Assembly: GCF_000092065.1 (NCBI RefSeq)
Contig: NC_009364.1
Coordinates: 310,001 to 374,000, forward strand
DNA length: 64,000 bases
DNA from: Ostreococcus lucimarinus CCE9901
Taxonomy: Eukaryota > Chlorophyta > Mamiellophyceae > Mamiellales > Bathycoccaceae
Direction: 5' to 3'
The translations under genes were made by a program, and so were the position numbers. Of this stretch, positions 18,009 through 26,575 are shown one piece after another (position 1 is the stretch's first letter; every line of letters starts with the position of its first letter). The notes under the pieces were generated by a model. The model was not told where the DNA came from, searched no databases, and saw only the letters and a program-made list of their open reading frames with translations.

Positions 18009-19211
18009 ATGACGTCGGCGTCGATCGCGCGACTTCGACCGACGTCCACGAGCGCGTCGAGGCGCGACGTCGGCGCGAGAGCGCGCCAGGGGACGCGCGC
18101 GAACGGCGCGCGAACGCGCGCGAACGCGCGGACGGCGACGCGAACGATCGGGGACGCGACGGCGGGACGCGGGACGCGAGACGCGCGGATAAGCGCGAGA
18201 CGACGAGACGCGACGACGGCGACGCGCGCGGTCGGGGTGTCGAACTCGGACTCGACGAGCGGGATCGGGGGGGCGGAAACGATCGGGGGAGTGATGTCGT
18301 CGTCGTCGGACGACGGTGACGGGGCGCCGAGCGAGATTTGGGGTGGGCAGAGAAACGCGAGCGAGGCGAAGACGCCGAGACGCAAGGCGAGGACCAAGGC
18401 GGAGCGCGACGCGAGCGCGGAGTCGTACGAGTGGAGCGCGTGGGCGTCGTCGTGTGGAATCATAAGTATCGCCATTACGGCGACGTACTTTAGAATCTTG
18501 CGCGAGGTGGACGTGAACGGAGGGTTATTCCCGGTGGCTGAACTCGTGGCGCAGCTCGCGCTCATCGCCGGCGCCGCCGTCGGGATGGAGTTTTACGCTC
18601 GGTACGCGCACAAGCACTTGTGGCACGCGTCGTGGTGGAGCATGTCGAGCAAGTATCGCAGAGAGTGGAACAAGCCGATCTGGCTCTTACACGAGTCTCA
18701 TCACCTCCCGCGCGAGGGTGCGTACGAGGCGAACGACGTCTTCGCGCTCGTCAACGGCGTCCCGGCGTTCGCGCTGTGCGCGTTCGGCTTCTTCACCCCG
18801 GGCGTGTTCGGTGGCTTGTGCTTCGGCGCTGGTTTGGGAATCACGCTGTACGGTATCGCGTACATGTACGTCCACGACGGCTTGGTGCACAAGCGCTTTC
18901 CCACCGGCCCGCTCGGCAAGCTTCCTTTGCTGCGAAAAATCGCCGCCGGGCACACGATTCACCACACCGAGGCGTTCGAGGGCGTTCCTTGGGGACTTTT
19001 TCTCGGTATTCAAGAGCTCGAAGCCGTTCCGGGCGGCTTGGATGAACTCAACAAAGTCGTCGCCGCCGCTGAGCGCAAAGAGCAGCGCGACGAACGAGAC
19101 AATCGTGCGAGCGTCGGTCTCGTCACGCAAGGGACGCACATTCCCTCCCAGAAGGAGGCGCCGGCGTGCGTTCTCCCCGACGTCGCGGACAAAGGCGCCG
19201 GTCCGCGATAG
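18009..19211 (+). CDS. CHYB: Beta-carotene hydroxylase (non-heme di-iron, CrtR-B/CHYB type)
   Basis: 400 residues. Adds 3-hydroxyl groups to beta-ionone rings to make zeaxanthin in plastid membranes. All four histidine clusters that bind the di-iron centre are present: HKHLWH (about residue 201), HESHH, HDGLVH and HTIHH. They lie among hydrophobic segments (SCGIISIAITATYF, ELVAQLALIAGAAVG, ALVNGVPAFALCAFGFF, GGLCFGAGLGITLYGIAYMY). The first 100 residues are an arginine/threonine-rich plastid transit peptide and linker. The C-terminal 60 residues are a charged tail beyond the usual enzyme. The start is the first ATG after the tRNA; a later ATG (MSSSSDDGDG) would shorten the transit peptide. 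Confidence 0.95.
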   Translation: MTSASIARLRPTSTSASRRDVGARARQGTRANGARTRANARTATRTIGDATAGRGTRDARISARRRDATTATRAVGVSNSDSTSGIGGAETIGGVMSSSSDDGDGAPSEIWGGQRNASEAKTPRRKARTKAERDASAESYEWSAWASSCGIISIAITATYFRILREVDVNGGLFPVAELVAQLALIAGAAVGMEFYARYAHKHLWHASWWSMSSKYRREWNKPIWLLHESHHLPREGAYEANDVFALVNGVPAFALCAFGFFTPGVFGGLCFGAGLGITLYGIAYMYVHDGLVHKRFPTGPLGKLPLLRKIAAGHTIHHTEAFEGVPWGLFLGIQELEAVPGGLDELNKVVAAAERKEQRDERDNRASVGLVTQGTHIPSQKEAPACVLPDVADKGAGPR

Positions 19212-19451
19212 AGCCGCATCGCGCGCGCAGACAGCAATCAATTATTCTTTTGTAACAAACGACGGAACATTTTCGCACCGAACGATCGCCCGATCGCGTC
19301 GCGTCGTCGCCGACGCGCCGTCCTCGTCGGCGACGCGCGAGGTTTTGGTTTTCTGGACGGCGTCGCCGCACTCCCACGCGCGCCGTCGGTGCTCGCGCCC
19401 GCGACGCCCGCGACCCGTCGACCACCGCTCATTCGTCCCGCCGCGCTCGAA

Positions 19452-19985
19452 ATGTCGCTCCACGCGTCCGCGATCGTCGCGCGCGTCGCCAAACCGTCGT
19501 CGCGCGCGCCGTCTTCGAATTCGAAGACGTCGCGTCCGCGCGCCGTCGTGCGCTGCGCCGCGCGCCGCGCTCGCGACGGCGGCGACGCGCGCGATCGTCG
19601 CGCGTTTCTTCGCGACGCCGCGCTGAGCGCGCTCGCGCTCGCGACGGGCGCGGCGCGGGCCGGGGACGACGACTCGTACGCGGGGAAACTGAGCGCGAAG
19701 GAGGCGCGCAAGGCGGAAATTCTCGCCGCGACTCGAGCGAAGGCGCGGGCGCAAGCGGCGTCGAGCGCGCCCGTGAGTTCGAACGATGGCGCGCAGAGCG
19801 CGCTGAGCGAACCGACGAGCGCGACGATGTTCCGGACGGAAGATCCGGGACGCGGCGGCGGCGCGGGGGCGCCGAACGTCGCGACGCGCGAGGCGGCGGA
19901 CGAGACGCCGGCGGCGCCGGCGACGGATGAAAAGCCCGCGGGCGGTGGAAGCGAAGGCGGTGGTTTTTTGGGAATGTTTCAATGA
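19452..19985 (+). CDS. Predicted Tat-dependent thylakoid-lumen protein, unknown function
   Basis: 177 residues from the ATG at 19452; an in-frame ATG at 19389 would add 21. The N terminus is a serine/alanine/arginine transit peptide. It is followed by a textbook twin-arginine signal, DRRAFLRDAALSALALATGA with ARA-GDD cleavage, near residues 50-73. The mature part begins YAGKLSAKEARKAEILAATR, a charged helix, and the rest is low complexity, ending in GGGSEGGGFLGMFQ. No family recognised; lumen targeting is inferred from the signal. Confidence 0.58.
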   Translation: MSLHASAIVARVAKPSSRAPSSNSKTSRPRAVVRCAARRARDGGDARDRRAFLRDAALSALALATGAARAGDDDSYAGKLSAKEARKAEILAATRAKARAQAASSAPVSSNDGAQSALSEPTSATMFRTEDPGRGGGAGAPNVATREAADETPAAPATDEKPAGGGSEGGGFLGMFQ

Positions 19986-20037
19986 ATGAATGTGTTTCGT
20001 CGCGTCGATGATCTAAGCTATCTACCTACTGTATGTT

Positions 20038-20907
20038 CTATCCGATGTAAAGATTGGTCGTTTGTTTCTCGCGTTCGTCCGTCTTCTGACGCTTCGGTTT
20101 CGTGTCTTTCCCGGCGGAGGCGAATAAAGCCGCGATGTTTCCGGCGTTCTTTTCGCACTCGCGCTTCGCCGGCTTCACGGCGTCTTCGTTTTGATAACTC
20201 GCTACGTTCATGCGCGTCGTCACCGGATGCCACTTCAAGACGCCCTTCATTTTCGGATCTCGCCCCTTGCGCTGTTCCGCCAGCGTCGCCCACGTCTCGT
20301 CGCGCATCCACGCTTCGAAATCATCGTCGTCCACGAGCACGAGCGGTTGCCTGTCGTGAAGCCACGCCAACTCGCCCTTCGACGAATCCATCGTCACCAC
20401 CGCCGTCTCCGCGTCGTTCCCCGCTCGCCGTTCAATCAAGCCCGCGAGCGCCATCGCCTGGCCGTCGCTCCGTCGCACCAAATACGGTTGTCTCACCGTC
20501 TTCCCGCGCGGTCCCTCGACCCGCCACTCGAAGAATCCATCGACGTACACGACGCACCGCGACGCCGCGTCTCGCGCGAGCGCCGCGAATCGCCCTCCCC
20601 TCAGCCCCTCGCCCCGCGCGTTGTACGCCATCTCGTCCCATCGCAGCGGCGCCTCGCGATTCGACGCCTCTCGTCGCCCGTCGCGCGCGACGCCCCACAG
20701 CGCGTCGTCGACGACGCACCGCGCGCGCGTCGTCTTCGCGTCGTCGTCGTCGTCGTCCCCTTTCGCGCCCTCCGCGCGTCGCGCCACGGGCACGCGCGCG
20801 CCCGGCGCCGCGTTCGGCGACGCGACGTAGCGCTCGCACGCGACGTCGCCCGCGCGCGCGCTCGCGCGGACGCGCTCGAGCGTCGCCTGCGCGATGCGAC
20901 CGCACAT
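20038..20907 (-). CDS. HMCES: SRAP-domain protein HMCES/YedK (abasic-site DNA-protein crosslink shield)
   Basis: 289 residues beginning MCGR; the catalytic Cys2 becomes N-terminal after Met removal and forms a thiazolidine link with abasic sites in single-stranded DNA. The other active-site positions are present: Asn in MAYNARGE, Glu in VDGFFEW and His in LKWHPVTTRMN. MALAGLIE and HDRQPLVL are further family motifs. The start is fixed by the need for Cys2; the frame is open further upstream to 21237 but that is antisense to the methyltransferase. The tail is lysine-rich (KDTKPKRQKTDEREK). Only 15 bp separate its ATG from the divergent methyltransferase ATG. Confidence 0.94.
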   Translation of the reverse strand: MCGRIAQATLERVRASARAGDVACERYVASPNAAPGARVPVARRAEGAKGDDDDDDAKTTRARCVVDDALWGVARDGRREASNREAPLRWDEMAYNARGEGLRGGRFAALARDAASRCVVYVDGFFEWRVEGPRGKTVRQPYLVRRSDGQAMALAGLIERRAGNDAETAVVTMDSSKGELAWLHDRQPLVLVDDDDFEAWMRDETWATLAEQRKGRDPKMKGVLKWHPVTTRMNVASYQNEDAVKPAKRECEKNAGNIAALFASAGKDTKPKRQKTDEREKQTTNLYIG

Positions 20908-20922
20908 CGCGCGCGCCGGCGA

Positions 20923-21939
20923 ATGCCGCGACCGTCGCGCGTCGCGCGCGCGTCGTCGCGCGTCGTCGCGCGCGCGCCGACGTCGAGCGCGCGACGCGTC
21001 GAGCGCCGAGGCGCGGCGCGCGACGCGACGCTGACGCGACTCGGCGACGCGACGCTGCCGCACCCGCACGACGACCACGTCCGACTCGACGTGTACGTCG
21101 GCGCGTGTCGATGCGGACGCGCGAGCGACGCGCGCGACGTGCGATTGGTGCTGCCAGAGAGCGAGGAAGCGGTCGTGGACGTGTACGCCGCGCTGGGACG
21201 GCCGAACGATGACCCGCACTGGGCGGATTTGTGGCACGGCGGCGTGGCGCTCGCGACGAAAATCTTCGAGACGCCCGAACTCGTGCGAGGGAAGCGCGTG
21301 ATCGATTTAGGGTGCGGATTAGGGATAGCGGGGATAGCGGCGGCGATGGTCGGCGCGAGAGAGGTGGTGATGACGGATAGGGAGGAACGCGCGCTGTGGT
21401 GCGCGCTCGCGGGGTGCAAGGCGAACGGGGTGCGAGACGTGCGAGAGATGCCGGCGGTTTGGAACGCGCCGGACGATTGCGCGCTGCCGACGCTGCCGGT
21501 TTTTGATGACGTTCGCGATTGTGGGTCGGATTGCGTCGTGCGCGCGGCGAAGGTGGATTGGTTCGAGCCCGAGCTCGCGCCGGGGGGATTCGACGTCGCG
21601 TTGGCGTGCGACGTGTTGTACACCCCGGACGCCGTGGACGCCATCGCGACTTTGGTGCTGCGATTGTTCGAAGACGACGGTGGGGACGGCGGTAAAGCCA
21701 TCGGCGCGAGCTCGAGCGAGGGCGAAGGGACGTTCATGTTGGCCGATCCCCCGGGACGGTTTCCGAAGAATCACGAGCGTTTCATGTCGCTCATGGAAAA
21801 TCCGTCGCGCATCCCCGGATTCGACGGTGGCGGTCGTCGATCGATCGTGCGCGTCACATCTTCGATCGAAGAATGTTTAAACTTAGAACTCGAGACGATG
21901 GCGGTGAAATTATCGACGTACGACATCGCGTCGAGGTAG
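20923..21939 (+). CDS. Family-16 (METTL21-like) protein methyltransferase
   Basis: 338 residues. SAM-binding motif I VIDLGCGLGIAGIAAAMVGA with the acidic residue in VVMTDRE is followed by the FDVALACDVLYTPD motif (D-x-x-Y) of the lysine methyltransferase family 16. The NDDPHWADLWHGGVALATKI lead-in, with W-x-x-x-x-x-x-A, is also typical. The C terminus (RRSIVRVTSSIEECLNLEL) is longer than usual. The substrate cannot be read from sequence. The first 45 residues are arginine/serine-rich, possibly an organelle signal. The ATG at 20923 is the last before the conserved core, so the 15-bp gap to HMCES is likely real unless an unseen exon exists. Confidence 0.8.
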   Translation: MPRPSRVARASSRVVARAPTSSARRVERRGAARDATLTRLGDATLPHPHDDHVRLDVYVGACRCGRASDARDVRLVLPESEEAVVDVYAALGRPNDDPHWADLWHGGVALATKIFETPELVRGKRVIDLGCGLGIAGIAAAMVGAREVVMTDREERALWCALAGCKANGVRDVREMPAVWNAPDDCALPTLPVFDDVRDCGSDCVVRAAKVDWFEPELAPGGFDVALACDVLYTPDAVDAIATLVLRLFEDDGGDGGKAIGASSSEGEGTFMLADPPGRFPKNHERFMSLMENPSRIPGFDGGGRRSIVRVTSSIEECLNLELETMAVKLSTYDIASR

Positions 21940-22116
21940 CGAACGACGAGCGCGCCGAGCGTTCGCGCCGAGCCGTCTCGCGCAAACTAGTGTAGATTGA
22001 CGCAAAAAGGAACTCTGATAGATTACAAGTACTACCCATCGACCTTTTCGTTTTCACTGATCCGTTCCTGTATGGATCGTTCGCACCCCCACTATTCTAA
22101 ATTCGACCGTCAGCGC

Positions 22117-22850
22117 CTACTCGTGGTCGACGACTTCGGTTCCCAAACCTTTGAACCCGTTCGGGGTGTCGACCACGGTGACGTACGAGTAAAGATCCTC
22201 ATCCGCATCCTTGTTGTCGTTGTGCTTGCGGGAGATTTGCACGCGAATTCGCTTCGGGACCTGCGCATCATTCACGACGAGCGTTCGCATCTTCGTCAGT
22301 CTCCGTCTCGTCGTCGCCTTCGAGTTCCTCTAGGGTCGCGCGTCGCGTCGCTCGTCGTCGTCATCATCCCATCCGCGTCCGTTCGCTTCGCCGATCACGC
22401 ACGTTACGAATGCCCTTGCTCCACACCGCCTTATTAAGCTTCACATCGATCCGCACGTCCGACGTCTTCATCGTCTTTTGCGCAAACTTTTTAATCTACG
22501 TCCGTCGCACACGCATCGTCGCGCGGTCAGTCATCGATCGCACTCATCCTCCCGTCCGCGCGCATCCGCGCGTCCGCGCCCCTCGCGCGACGCCCGATCG
22601 TTCGCGCGCATTTCGATCGACCGTATCCGTCCGTCTCGTCGCGTTCGCGTCCTCGCGCGCGCGTCCGCGCGCGTTCGCGCGTCGCGTCGCGCATCCATTC
22701 TAGGGTCTCGTCGCGCGCGCGCGATCGAGCACGCACCGCCGCGACCGCGCGAGGCGCGCGCTTCTTGAACGTCACGCCGGTGATGGCCTTGCCGAGGTTG
22801 ATGGTGTACTCGCGCGTGATGACGTCGGCGGGCTTGGATTCGCGGCCCAT
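22117..22850 (-). CDS. RPL31: Ribosomal protein eL31 (RPL31), three exons
   Basis: 116 residues of the cytosolic 60S subunit. Exons 22850-22737, 22495-22403 and 22260-22117 are all phase 0; introns are 241 nt (22736-22496) and 142 nt (22402-22261). Both donors are GTGCGT, the acceptors CGTAG and GCGCAG, and CTGAC lies 30-34 nt upstream of each. The joined product reads [85 protein letters not shown] and ends [10 protein letters not shown], matching the family end to end. Single-frame gene calling would miss most of it. Confidence 0.96.
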
Positions 22851-23162
22851 CGTGCGTGACGCGCGTCGTGAAGAGACGGCGCGCGCGCGCGCGCCATCGA
22901 CCTCGTCCAGGCGGGTCCGAGTCTTCGGTCGAGTCGAAACTCGTCGGGGGAGGGGGTCGCAGTATTGTGGATCGCGAACGCCCATCATCATATCTACAGA
23001 ATGGATTGACATTCGGGGCGTGCTGACTGTTTGCGCATACTGCGGGACGGGTCGAGACGCGGACGGCCGCGCGCGCGCGCGGACGCGGATCGCGTCGACG
23101 ACGTCGACGTCGAGACGTCGAGACGCCACCGTCCGAGGCGACGTCGACGTCCGAGGCGGTGG
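22851..23162. other. Intergenic, about 310 bp
   Basis: This is the promoter and 5' leader of RPL31 and the 3' end of SEN15 (both minus strand). A short AT-richer stretch around 22960-23010 stands out. No gene seen. Confidence 0.5.
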
Positions 23163-24017
23163 TCACGCGGCGTGGACGTCGGGATCGGGACGCGCGTGAC
23201 GCTCGGCGAGCGTCGGCGCGAGCTCGTCCTCGAGCATCGGTTCGCTGTCGGAATCGCCGTCGGAATAGCTCGGCGGCTTGGCGCTTGACGTTGCCGATGC
23301 GCGAGCGTTCGACGCGAGCGCCGGCGCGGACGAGGGGCGGTCGTCGAAACCGTCGGCGTCGGCGTCCGAGTCGTCGCCGTCGCCGGTTTTCTCGGGCACG
23401 TCCGCGGGACGCATGAATCCGCTCGTCGCGCGCACCGTGGTGGTGGTGCCGTCGCTGTCGATCATGACGAGCAGTTTGGGGTACTCGTCCGCGTCGCCGC
23501 GCTCGATGTCGACGGGTTTCGGCGCGCGACGCGACGCGTCCGCGTCCGCGTCCCCGTCGCTCGCCGCCCACGGCCACGGCTCGGCGTCCCGCCGTCCCAT
23601 CCTCGTCACCTCGTCCAGGAGCGCGGGCGTGAAGCATCCTCGACTCACCGCGAACGGTACCGCGATCGTGCGCCGCCTCGTCGGTCGCGGTTCGCCCGCG
23701 CGACGCTCGCGCGGCGGGTCCAGCGGTTCGCACAGCAACACCGCCGCGCCTTCCGCCGCGCCGTTGGCGCGCCTGGGCGCGACGTCGCGCCACAGACCGC
23801 TTCGCATGAGACTGACGTACGCGCCGTACGCTTCGGCGTCGTCGGCGAGCCCGCGCGCGCGCGCGAGGCGCGATTTCGACGCCGCCGCGCGCTGGGCGTC
23901 GTCTTCGGCGTTCGCCGTCGTCGCGTCGCGCGACGACGACGCGCGCAGGGCGCGCGCGAAGTCGTCGTACGGCATCGTTGGCGCCACGGCGCTCGCGCGC
24001 GACGCGGGCGTCGCCAT
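23163..24017 (-). CDS. SEN15: tRNA-splicing endonuclease subunit SEN15-like
   Basis: 284 residues. The central domain follows SEN15: EAYGAYVSLMRSGLWRDVAP, then VLLCEPLDPPR, TIAVPFAVSRGCFTPALLDE, and finally YPKLLVMIDSDGTTTTVRAT with SGFMRPADV. Human SEN15 has the same L-x-LM...W-x-x-V start and a TIVYYKLTDGFMLPDP-like end. SEN15 is a structural subunit of the heterotetramer that cuts tRNA introns. The N-terminal 60 residues and the acidic C-terminal 75 (D/S/P-rich) are extensions not in the core fold. Assignment rests on the motif order. Confidence 0.72.
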   Translation of the reverse strand: MATPASRASAVAPTMPYDDFARALRASSSRDATTANAEDDAQRAAASKSRLARARGLADDAEAYGAYVSLMRSGLWRDVAPRRANGAAEGAAVLLCEPLDPPRERRAGEPRPTRRRTIAVPFAVSRGCFTPALLDEVTRMGRRDAEPWPWAASDGDADADASRRAPKPVDIERGDADEYPKLLVMIDSDGTTTTVRATSGFMRPADVPEKTGDGDDSDADADGFDDRPSSAPALASNARASATSSAKPPSYSDGDSDSEPMLEDELAPTLAERHARPDPDVHAA

Positions 24018-24151
24018 GTCGCCGGCGCGGGTCGCGGCGGCGACGAATGCGGCGTCGCGCGAGGACGAAGCGGCGCCCGTCGCCCGCGCCTATTCATACA
24101 TGCCTATTCACTCCACTACCGCGACGTTCTAAAACCCGTCGAAGGTTCGCG

Positions 24152-24904
24152 CTACTTTTTCTTTCGCTTCATCTCCGCCACGCGCTTGCGCACGAAGGCT
24201 GCCCTGAGCTTTTCGCGCGCGCCCTCGAGCGCTTCGCGCTCGCGTCGCTTCGCCGCCTCCACCGCGTCCCGTTCGCGTTCCGTCTCGCGCTCGATGTCGA
24301 ACACCACCCGCCGCGCCTCCGCCGCGCGTTCCGCGTCGCGCTCTTCGTTTTCGATCTCGCGCTCCCACCTCCGACGCTCGAGCTCGCGTCGCGCGTCGTC
24401 CGAAACCATGTCGCCCGCCGACGCGACGGCGTCGCGCGCGTCTCGCGCGCCGCGCGCCTCCACCGCGCCCCCGTCCCGTCCCTCCCGAGTCTTCGCCGCG
24501 AAATCCACCTCGTATTCGCTCGCCTCGCCCAGCGTCTCGCGTCCGCCCGCGACGAGTCGGTCGTACAGCGCCGCCTTTTTCTCCAGCGCCGCCGCCCGCT
24601 CGACGCCGCCGCCGCGCCGCGCCGCCCGCCGCGCCTCCTCGTCCCTCGCCGCGCGCGCCCGCACGCCCGCGTTCGAGCGCTCCGTCGCGCGTCGTTTTCG
24701 CCCGACCGCTTCGCGCGCGTCGCGCCCGCGTCGCGACGCTTCGCGCGCGCGCATCATCGTCGCGCGCAGCGTCACGAGCGACGCGTCGTCGACGCGCTCG
24801 ATCGCGCGCGCCGCGCGCGGCATCGCGGACGACGACGCGCGCCATCCGTAATCGACCCCGCGCGCGTCCGCGCGCGCGCCGCGATCGCGCGCGCCGCTCG
24901 ACAT
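24152..24904 (-). CDS. CCDC174-like coiled-coil protein
   Basis: 250 residues, almost entirely charged helix. The stretch ALEKKAALYDRLVAGGR...YEVDFAAKTREG resembles the E-K-x-x-LY-x-x-L...VDF-x-x-K block of CCDC174, a nuclear protein linked to RNA processing. An arginine/glutamate-rich coiled coil follows (RRELERRRWEREIENEERDA), and the C terminus is basic (RKRVAEMKRKKK). Composition alone can mimic coiled-coil families, so the family call is moderate. The start lies 58 bp from the divergent PhoD gene. Confidence 0.55.
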   Translation of the reverse strand: MSSGARDRGARADARGVDYGWRASSSAMPRAARAIERVDDASLVTLRATMMRAREASRRGRDAREAVGRKRRATERSNAGVRARAARDEEARRAARRGGGVERAAALEKKAALYDRLVAGGRETLGEASEYEVDFAAKTREGRDGGAVEARGARDARDAVASAGDMVSDDARRELERRRWEREIENEERDAERAAEARRVVFDIERETERERDAVEAAKRREREALEGAREKLRAAFVRKRVAEMKRKKK

Positions 24905-24962
24905 CGCGCGTCGACGAGTGTCACAGCGCGACGGCTCGAGCGTCGCGTCGACTCGACGCCCG

Positions 24963-26487
24963 ATGCCTCGCGCGCGGCGTCGCGCGCGCGCCGCGATCGC
25001 GATCGCGATCGCGGCGCTCGCGCTCGAGACGCGCGGCGCGCGCGGCGACGACGACGCGCGCGCGCGCGCGGTTCGGTGCGTCGACGCGATGGCGGACGCG
25101 ACGACGACGACGCGACGCGACGACGACGCGACGCGCGAAGACTGACGACGAACGACGCGACGCGACCGATCGCAGCGAACGCGTGATGCGCCGACCGGAC
25201 GCGCGAACGACGTCGCTCAGGATCGGATTCGGGTCGTGCAACAAACAATCGCTGGACATGACGCTGCTGTGGCCGGACGTCGCGCGCGAGGAATACGACG
25301 CGTTCGCGTGGATCGGAGACGCGGTGTACGCGGACGAACGGGTGAAACTGGCGAATGGGGAACGGACGCGACGGTATTTGGGGGAGAAAGCGCACGAGGA
25401 GGCGTACGAGAGGGTGAAGAGGGACGAGGCGTACGCGGCGGTGCGGAGGCGAGCGGACGTCGTCGGGACGTGGGATGATCACGATTATGGGTTTAATAAC
25501 GCGGGGAAACACTGGTCGCGCAAGGCGTTCGCGAAGAAGGCGTTTTTGGACTTCTTGGACGAACCGGTCGGGAGCGAGCGGCGCACGCGCGAGGGCGGGG
25601 TGTGGGACTCGGTGGATTACGTGGACGAGGCGAGCGGGCGACGAGCGCGGGTGATTTTGTTGGATTTGCGTTGGGATTTGGAAGAACCGGACGAGGTGAG
25701 CGAGGGGAAGATGATGAGCGAGACGCAGTGGGCGTGGTTCGAAACGCAGCTCGCGGCGGAACCGAAACCCGAGGTGACGATCGTGGGGAGTGGGATTCAA
25801 GTCATAGAGGCGCCGCACTTGATGTTGCGGCCGCTGGCGCCGTACGTCGAGCCGGCTCGACTCGTCGCCGAAGGCTTAGAGAGTTGGTCGCGCGTTCCTC
25901 GCGAGCAATCGAGATTGTTTGATACGATCAAACGAACGGGTGCGCGCGTGGTTTTCATGTCCGGCGACGTGCACCACGGACAAATCGCCGCGGCGGCGCC
26001 GGGATGTTACCTGCCGTACAAAACCATCGACATCACCTCGAGCGGGTTCACGCACACCCCGTTCAGGGACGCGAAGCCGTGGCCGTTGGCTCTGTTCTTG
26101 CGCCTCGCGACGCCGAAGTACTTTCGTCAATGGATTCTCCCCTCGTACACGCGTTGGACGGACATCAACTACGGCGAAATCGAAATCGATTGGGCGCGAG
26201 GCGCCGTCTTCGCTCGCATCAAGAGCGTCGGCGGCAAAGTCGCGCTCGAAGAATCCGTGACGTTCGCCGAGCTCGATGAAAACGTCCCAGATCTCGGGTT
26301 CGATCGTGCTGGATGCAACTTGACGCTCGAAATGAGTCCAAAAATGCGCGCCTTTCGCATCGTCGTCTTCTTCACCTGGCTCGCGGGCGTGTACGCGTTC
26401 AAATTCTTGGCGCCGATTTTCGTCGCCGCGTACGCGGTCCGGAAAGCGCGAAGATACGCGCGCGCGCGCGGCTTGAAGCAAGATTGA
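24963..26487 (+). CDS. PhoD-like alkaline phosphatase/phosphodiesterase, spliced, membrane-anchored
   Basis: Exon 1 is 24963-25075 and exon 2 is 25176-26487; the 100-nt intron has donor CG|GTGCGTCG, CTGAC at 25142-25146 and acceptor CGCAG. Codon CG|C is rebuilt and the product is 474 residues. Exon 1 supplies a signal peptide (RARAAIAIAIAALALETRGA). The metallophosphatase core shows IGFGSCNKQ, WIGDAVYAD, TWDDHDYG and SGDVHHGQ. The C terminus has a transmembrane helix (IVVFFTWLAGVYAFKFLAPI) and a basic tail. It probably releases phosphate from esters at the surface or in the secretory pathway. A further upstream ATG exists at 24918. Confidence 0.9.
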
Positions 26488-26539
26488 TGAAGAATTGATA
26501 AAGAATTGATGAAGAATTGATGAAGACTTGATAAAGAAT
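26482..26539 (+). repeat. 11-bp AT-rich tandem repeat over the PhoD stop codon
   Basis: About five copies of a gaattgatgaa-like unit (variants gaattgataaa, gacttgataaa) run from the last codon of the PhoD gene through its TGA into the 3' UTR. This is AT-rich in a strongly GC-rich setting. Confidence 0.9.
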
Positions 26540-26575
26540 ACTGAATGTGTGAAATATAGCTACCATACCTAACGC

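Noticed and set aside
22531-23793. 420-codon minus-strand open frame between RPL31 and SEN15
   Set aside because: It overlaps RPL31 exon 1 and SEN15 in another frame and is arginine-rich; the spliced RPL31 and SEN15 models account for the region.
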